10,455 nucleotides of DNA, taken from the NCBI GenBank assembly GCA_026996955.1, contig JALWJV010000345.1, positions 1-10,455 of the forward strand. Direction: 5' to 3'. Under the pieces are notes generated by a model. That model searched no databases, was not told the origin of the DNA, and saw only the letters and a program-made list of their open reading frames with translations. This document shows, in pieces, positions 7,101 to 10,455 of this stretch (position 1 is the stretch's first letter; the number at the start of each line of letters is the position of its first letter). Source of the stretch: Deltaproteobacteria bacterium. Lineage in GTDB: Bacteria > Desulfobacterota > Dissulfuribacteria > Dissulfuribacterales > QOAL01. A program made the position numbers and the translations under genes.

Positions 7101-9889
7101 ATCTCTGCCTCATTGGCAAGCAGACGCGCCATTTCGTCTGCCGGGCCTGCTGGATTTGCACAGTACTCTGCCCTGATTTCGTCCCCGTCCCATATCTTTT
7201 GCACGTTCTGTCCATACAGGGCATAGGGCAGGCGGGTTCTGCCCTGGGCTATGTTCTGGTCCTCAATCTGTTTAAGGCCCGAAGACCATATGTTCATTAT
7301 CTCGCCGATCTCTGCAGCCGGAAGCTCCATGATATCCATCTTTGATGTGGGGCGGCCCATGCGTTGAGGATCATCCGTATAGGCAAGGGCGGTCTGGTTT
7401 GCAAGGCCCGTAACCAGCGGGGTCCCAAGGGATATTTTTACAACCTTTCCCGCTTCATTCCGCTCTGCAAATATCATCAGGCGCGGCCTGTTCGGAAAGA
7501 CCTTCATGCCGTCTGCACACTGAAGGGTCAGGGGAGAGTCAGGGTCAATGTGGCAGAGCATGCAGTCTGCCTCCGCAACCCCTGCCCTGGACCAGTCAGC
7601 CGCGCGGGGCGCGCCCACTGCGTTGATATCATCGCTTATAGTGCTGTTTCCATCACCTGCCACACCATCCGGGCCAAAGGATGCCCTGACAATATCCATT
7701 GGGTCGTAAGTATAGAAATCCCGGTCATAGTCATGAGATGGCGTAAGGGAACTGTCATCATAGGGGGTTACCGTATAGTCGGCCTGCACAATTCCCTCTG
7801 CAGGGCCGCCGCCAGGGTGACATGAAAGACAGGCCGTGTTCTCCTCAAAGGAACTGATATCAAAGAAGTAGGGCTTGTCCTGGGATGTAAACGTGGCGTT
7901 TGCTGATCCACGGACACCCTTGGCTGCCAACTGGCGGTAGGGGTAAGGCAGCCAGCCACCATATTGACCTGGTGATGCAAGATGCGCATAGGTGCTGGCA
8001 AGGGACCTGTAAAGAGTGCTGTTGCTGTTCTCTGATGACCAGGTGTCTGAAAGGGTCTGTCCATTGGGGCCTGTGCCTGCCCTGAAGTGATATGCCCGTG
8101 TAATGGCATCGTAGTCGTGGCAGCCACCACAGGTCTGCCTGGGACTGTAGCCGGGGCCTGCCGCATACTTATGCCCTTTAAGTGTTATGGTGTCGTTCAT
8201 GTCAAGTTCAAGGCTTATCATGGAACCATCTCGTGCACGAAGCGCATACTCCGTTTGAACTGGTGGGCCCGGCCGCCTGAAGGCATCGGATTCGCCCAGG
8301 CCGTTGTGCCAGTGGCACGTAGTACATCTCACGTGGGCGTTATGACTATCTCCGGAATTTTCTGTGTAATGGTTTGCAGTGGTGTGGCACACCTGGCAGA
8401 TACCGTCAAATGGCGCGTTGTTCAGGGCATAATCTGTCCCTGTGGAGGCGTTCGTGAAGGTCACTGGCCTTAAGGCGGCAGGAATGCCAAAGGCCCCCTG
8501 GGTTTCACTGCTTACACGGTCATGAACCATATAAATATTGGAATCTCCGTGCGGGTCATGGCAGTCCCAGCAGAACATGCCTCCATCCTGGCCGGAGTGT
8601 CTGAGCCCGAAATGGAAGGAATCCACCTTTACGGAGCTGTTAACAGGGGGATAGTTTCCGGAATCATCTGTTGGTGGCTGGTAGCCGGGGCCATCCGTGG
8701 CATGACAGGTGAGACAAACGCCGTTTACACCATGTGGCCCACCTGTGTTTACAAGGCGGAATGGATTGGCAGGGTCGTTATGGTTTGAAGCGTAATCATG
8801 GCAGTAATTGCAGGACATGCCGGCGCCCTGGTTCCCTGAAACCGCATATTCGGAACCTTCTGCAAGGCCGTGTCCGGAGCTTTGCCACTGAGCCTGGCTC
8901 AAAGAGGCCATTATGCCGTTTCCAAATATATAATCATCCGTGTCAGCGCCTTCGGTCAGGTGACATTGAGCGCAGTCACCACCCTTTGCCTTGAAACCTT
9001 GCTCATGTTCGTGGCAAACAGTACATCGTTCTCCGCTGAAATGGTTTGCCCTGGAACCGTCACTTCGCCAGAACAGTGTCTGGGTGTGACACACCTGGCA
9101 TACACCGTCTGGAGTGGGGTCAATGCCTGTGCCGGCTTCATCAACCGCCATGGTATGTGGGCCCCCGAATTTCACGCTTGTGGCATCTTCAAGGTCTCCA
9201 CCAACCCTGTGGCCAATTTCATCCTGGATAAACTGGCCATAGACCACCTGCATGGACTGCGGGTTATTTATTGGAGACTGGGGGAAATAGGTGGCATCGT
9301 TTACAAAGGTAATTGAAGAGCTGTCAGCGCTCACAATCTTATACCAGTACATTTTGCCACCGATGGTATCAAGCAGGACAAGGCCACGGTCAGGCCCGGT
9401 CTTGGAGCCCCACGTGGCAGGGTCTTCCCAGTCGGAATCATGCACTACAAGATCAGAAATGGTCATTGTGGTCATGGAATTGGCTGTAACTGCGTAATTC
9501 CCGGTAAATTCCGCCAGGATGTAGGAGGGGTCTGCTATGCCACCCCCTGTAATGCCGTTGTTGTGGTGGGGTTCGTGACAGTTTGTGCAGGTCAGCGGAT
9601 AGGGATTGCCCTGGGAGTCAGTATTCCAGTTGTCCAGGGTGTGGTAACTGGTCCCCAGGAGGGCGTTGGAATGATTTCCCTTTGCTGGTGCGATATCTGT
9701 GCTGTAGGGTGGAGCGGTGGCTGTGTGGCACTGCGTACAGGCAGGGAAGTTACCAGCGCCTGGCCCACCAGGATGACAGTGCCCGCACATATCAAAATCA
9801 TAATTTCTGCTGTGATAGGCAGATGATATGCCTGGCCAAAAGAGGAGCATGTAAAATCCGAGGCATTGTATCCAGAATTTTTTTCCCAT
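4163..9889 (-). CDS. Giant 19-haem c-type cytochrome, exported
   Basis: Translation gives about 1,908 residues ending at TAG (4163-4165). The signal peptide is residues 1-24 (GKKFWIQ start, hydrophobic core, cleavage after S-S-A24). I count 19 CxxCH haem c sites, with the first Cys at residues 35, 51, 101, 264, 289, 306, 360, 392, 440, 498, 522, 587, 687, 776, 1156, 1218, 1263, 1298 and 1617. Paired modules CQVCH...CT(V/T)CH recur at 264/289 and 498/522, like multihaem proteins of Geobacter and relatives. Residues about 110-260 (between haems 3 and 4) are a haem-free beta-rich insert. Residues about 780-1155 are haem-free and partly helical. The part from haem 15 on has 'DVHM', 'HIENIACQTCHIPF' and 'SHGVQP...CNDCH', which from memory resemble octahaem tetrathionate reductase-type proteins. 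The tail after haem 19 is beta-rich. Role inferred: envelope or extracellular electron transfer, or a periplasmic reductase; substrate unknown. The start at 9889 is preferred over ATG 9895 because of ribosome-binding-site spacing. Confidence 0.96.
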   Translation of the reverse strand: MGKKFWIQCLGFYMLLFWPGISSAYHSRNYDFDMCGHCHPGGPGAGNFPACTQCHTATAPPYSTDIAPAKGNHSNALLGTSYHTLDNWNTDSQGNPYPLTCTNCHEPHHNNGITGGGIADPSYILAEFTGNYAVTANSMTTMTISDLVVHDSDWEDPATWGSKTGPDRGLVLLDTIGGKMYWYKIVSADSSSITFVNDATYFPQSPINNPQSMQVVYGQFIQDEIGHRVGGDLEDATSVKFGGPHTMAVDEAGTGIDPTPDGVCQVCHTQTLFWRSDGSRANHFSGERCTVCHEHEQGFKAKGGDCAQCHLTEGADTDDYIFGNGIMASLSQAQWQSSGHGLAEGSEYAVSGNQGAGMSCNYCHDYASNHNDPANPFRLVNTGGPHGVNGVCLTCHATDGPGYQPPTDDSGNYPPVNSSVKVDSFHFGLRHSGQDGGMFCWDCHDPHGDSNIYMVHDRVSSETQGAFGIPAALRPVTFTNASTGTDYALNNAPFDGICQVCHTTANHYTENSGDSHNAHVRCTTCHWHNGLGESDAFRRPGPPVQTEYALRARDGSMISLELDMNDTITLKGHKYAAGPGYSPRQTCGGCHDYDAITRAYHFRAGTGPNGQTLSDTWSSENSNSTLYRSLASTYAHLASPGQYGGWLPYPYRQLAAKGVRGSANATFTSQDKPYFFDISSFEENTACLSCHPGGGPAEGIVQADYTVTPYDDSSLTPSHDYDRDFYTYDPMDIVRASFGPDGVAGDGNSTISDDINAVGAPRAADWSRAGVAEADCMLCHIDPDSPLTLQCADGMKVFPNRPRLMIFAERNEAGKVVKISLGTPLVTGLANQTALAYTDDPQRMGRPTSKMDIMELPAAEIGEIMNIWSSGLKQIEDQNIAQGRTRLPYALYGQNVQKIWDGDEIRAEYCANPAGPADEMARLLANEAEINNLFAELLQYMKDNELMPPDATLDNLMAMFFNDFIYAYNIKNRQGTNEELLPIPSALRAYEPGNFYTNMDSSYSAVRDYVRSPLVEGEGMEYIGRTGIAWNAAMYGMALSMQGDDTYIDQQTGQVMTDAVLDDLYKGIIPPDAITGTLHDFLPSHFDAMASAELMGLDFDQDGTPICYVQLVKDENTDTWNVKTYWEVDEVTYQSVHRHMFGGGSDAKSPKWIRVCGQCHVMTHDNAAGVEHARMYNLGMPADWAKSGAFINNTDDIDAAGYDVHMSRDDASPAKMGCGSCHLMQQDFHPTKDLEKMHNFLKGTDTAHTGRNDLDNNYRPKTCERCHLTTLDVGTDPTAAHKTRFGETTARHIENIACQTCHIPFKKTWRFRAFDNSLGYYANLDNRMGYNVLDYRDQAQVPDLKITAYPPQYALSPVYGTSSAYGISHRNMVSLHIAADPENGVAAMDYVSEMVEYFQMTRSGEPGQLVNGMPTNPRFDFWKYLYHMDLDTKIDAGIPLSYDPRWDNQVLPTLYWSNGRNGYPQIVTGNPVMVLTWVDANPQEGSDMSDLAYNGARMLYVRELNAIVKQYKAPTRLGADLSYLAGIGPNDPAHADDPLVGRIILKDSGYIIYDHTGDMYPDIWYVEDVRAVQAALKTVLMAEGVVNPQPMLFLTARYFSDSHGVQPRQYSLGAISCNDCHNNIDDSSGEEAPGLQPGAHRTTDRLITFLPWQLPWFQEANRSLVYNPETGEMEPTDNNGTDGQGAFFIVDSEIAYIEPLGNTAAGQEPANGLTVLGAKASDILELSMHHARKRFYLSGEDQVAGSALPSVNQVFLTQAEKDETYVNQLVNGPDDMLLYMQIPQHIKLEHDITELGIVQSLQKVEFNAGPAIYGGDAFVVRVGLKRFNSSDSLFLSMPIVEKPAGYQYPWPILVKQDDADSPWYRIDAGPNAAARIVGAFPGYVKIKVYGAHGGPGRYAAVWAMPLPQ

Positions 9890-9896
9890 ATCCATT

Positions 9897-9902
9897 CTCC
9901 TT
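9897..9902 (-). promoter_or_regulatory. Shine-Dalgarno site that selects the cytochrome start
   Basis: On the - strand AAGGAG (9902 down to 9897) precedes two in-frame ATG codons. It is 7 bases from the ATG at 9889 and only 1 base from the ATG at 9895. Normal spacing favours 9889 (protein beginning MGKKF) over 9895 (MDMGKKF). Both starts keep the signal peptide. Confidence 0.8.
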
Positions 9903-10017
9903 GTTCAAGGTTAATCATGATGAACTTCGCCACCTGTGAATTTCCCCAGAATTGATACTTTCTTATAATTTAATGACTATTCAGTATCTTTTTCCTGTTT
10001 TTTCTCCATTGGCCGTC

Positions 10018-10063
10018 CCACCAGGATAAGATAACTGTCTTTAATTTCTTTACGCCTGGGTGG
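10018..10063 (-). promoter_or_regulatory. Imperfect inverted repeat upstream of the cytochrome gene, possible operator or leader hairpin
   Basis: CCACCAGG (10018-10025) can pair with CCTGGGTGG (10055-10063) with one bulged G across a 29-base AT-rich gap. It is about 130-175 bases upstream of the cytochrome start. If transcribed, it would be a leader stem-loop; otherwise it could be a spaced binding site. The stem is short, so chance occurrence is possible. Confidence 0.2.
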
Positions 10064-10371
10064 TTTTCTTAGAACAGGCTGTTAGCTAAAGACGCTACGA
10101 TTTGTTACCCATGGAGGGAGTTAAAATAATTCCTGTGTATTCAGGGGGTATTTTGGGCAGTTATTTTGTTTTTTAAGAAGAGCTAAATTTAAAATCTATA
10201 AATAGGATGCAGTATTCTGAGTTGCTGAATTTAGAGGTGCCAGTAGCTTTAAAGGCTGGAGAGGAAAGTATCTGTCAACGCCTTGTTAAAAAGATATAAG
10301 CAAAAAATATACCATAGTTAAATTTGCATTTGAAAGCTTGAGGAGTTGAAAAAGTGCTCTTTAATTTTGAT

Positions 10372-10388
10372 GGACTCGTAAAAAGTCC
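10372..10388. repeat. Short hairpin GGACT-N7-AGTCC, possible dispersed intergenic repeat
   Basis: GGACT (10372-10376) and AGTCC (10384-10388) flank CGTAAAA. The - strand string GGACTTTTTACGAGTCC feels familiar from intergenic regions of Desulfobacterota genomes, but that is recollection only. Nothing else in the window repeats it. The 5-bp stem alone is not significant. Confidence 0.2.
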
Positions 10389-10455
10389 TTAAAATTATCT
10401 ATCTGAAAATACAGTTAAAATTTAAAATAAGCCTTGCTCCTAATGTGATGATACG

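Larger units (their letters stand above)
9903..10455. other. AT-rich gene-free flank upstream of the cytochrome
   Basis: I see no convincing gene in these roughly 550 bases; stops are frequent in all frames and the composition is clearly more AT-rich than the coding regions. The part next to 9900 should contain the cytochrome promoter and leader. A weak -10-like TATAAG lies on the - strand at 9967-9962, but no good -35 box sits 17 bases further upstream, so I do not call a promoter. An imperfect inverted repeat (10018-10025 with 10055-10063) and a short hairpin (10372-10388) are present. The longest Met-started frame I followed on the + strand is 30 codons (10207-10299). Confidence 0.6.

Noticed and set aside
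4049..9939. Many + strand and alternate-frame open frames across the cytochrome gene
   Set aside because: They lie antisense or out of frame to a continuous 19-haem protein, contain no recognisable domains and are shadows of a moderately GC-rich coding strand.
9952..9969. TTGATA and TATAAT on the + strand as a promoter
   Set aside because: The two hexamers are only 6 bases apart, and no + strand gene follows within the window.
10073..10089. Small palindromes AACAGGCTGTT and TTAGCTAA as operators
   Set aside because: They are 8-11 bases long, overlap each other and have no second copy, so chance occurrence is likely.
10015..10115. Cyclic-di-GMP (GEMM) riboswitch upstream of the cytochrome
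   Set aside because: Such riboswitches are common ahead of cytochrome genes in Geobacter-like bacteria, so I looked for the conserved GGGACGCAAAGCC and GGTAGCGGGGTTACC blocks on the - strand. Only scattered partial similarity was found.
10273..10278. Perfect TTGACA on the - strand as a -35 box for the cytochrome
   Set aside because: There is no good -10 hexamer 16-18 bases downstream (CCTTTA only), and it lies almost 390 bases upstream of the start codon.
10207..10299. 30-codon + strand reading frame as a small gene
   Set aside because: It has no properly spaced ribosome-binding site (AGG directly abuts the ATG), no recognisable motif and lies in AT-rich sequence. It is noted only as a possible remnant.

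Overview
The window looks like an ordinary bacterial chromosome segment from a Gram-negative, anaerobic, cytochrome-rich organism. A Desulfobacterota (sulfate- or metal-reducer) lineage is my best guess, because one gene encodes a giant 19-haem c-type cytochrome and another combines MopE-type metal-binding motifs with 'Fibrobacter succinogenes major' (FISUMP) domains. This is inference from protein families. There is no rRNA, tRNA or housekeeping gene here to fix the taxonomy.

Layout. Bases 2-2836 (+) are the 3' part of a large surface or secreted protein whose start lies left of the window. It has an N-terminal beta-rich segment, then five MopE-like cysteine/aspartate motifs interleaved with three FISUMP domains, built by internal duplication. 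A strong intrinsic terminator (2867-2898) closes that transcription unit. Bases 2956-4092 (+) encode a 378-residue exported protein with no sure family. Its C-terminal part looks like a degenerate thioredoxin/TlpA-type fold with CPVS in place of CxxC. A perfect 24-bp palindrome (4105-4128) lies between it and the convergent cytochrome gene. Bases 4163-9889 (-) encode the multihaem cytochrome (about 1,908 residues). The last roughly 550 bases (9903-10455) are AT-rich and contain no convincing gene. They hold the cytochrome's upstream region and a few weak inverted repeats.

How the genes may relate. All three products appear to be exported: two have visible signal peptides, and the first is typical of surface proteins. 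They point to the cell envelope, with the cytochrome suited to moving electrons across or outside the outer membrane, or to periplasmic reduction chemistry. They do not form one operon. The first two genes are separated by a terminator and the cytochrome is convergent with them. A shared function is therefore possible but unsupported. I found no CRISPR array, insertion sequence, RNA gene or clearly new multi-gene system. The most notable items are the architecture of the cytochrome (14 haems, a 375-residue haem-free stretch, then a 5-haem module resembling octahaem tetrathionate reductase-type proteins) and the duplicated metal-binding/FISUMP protein.
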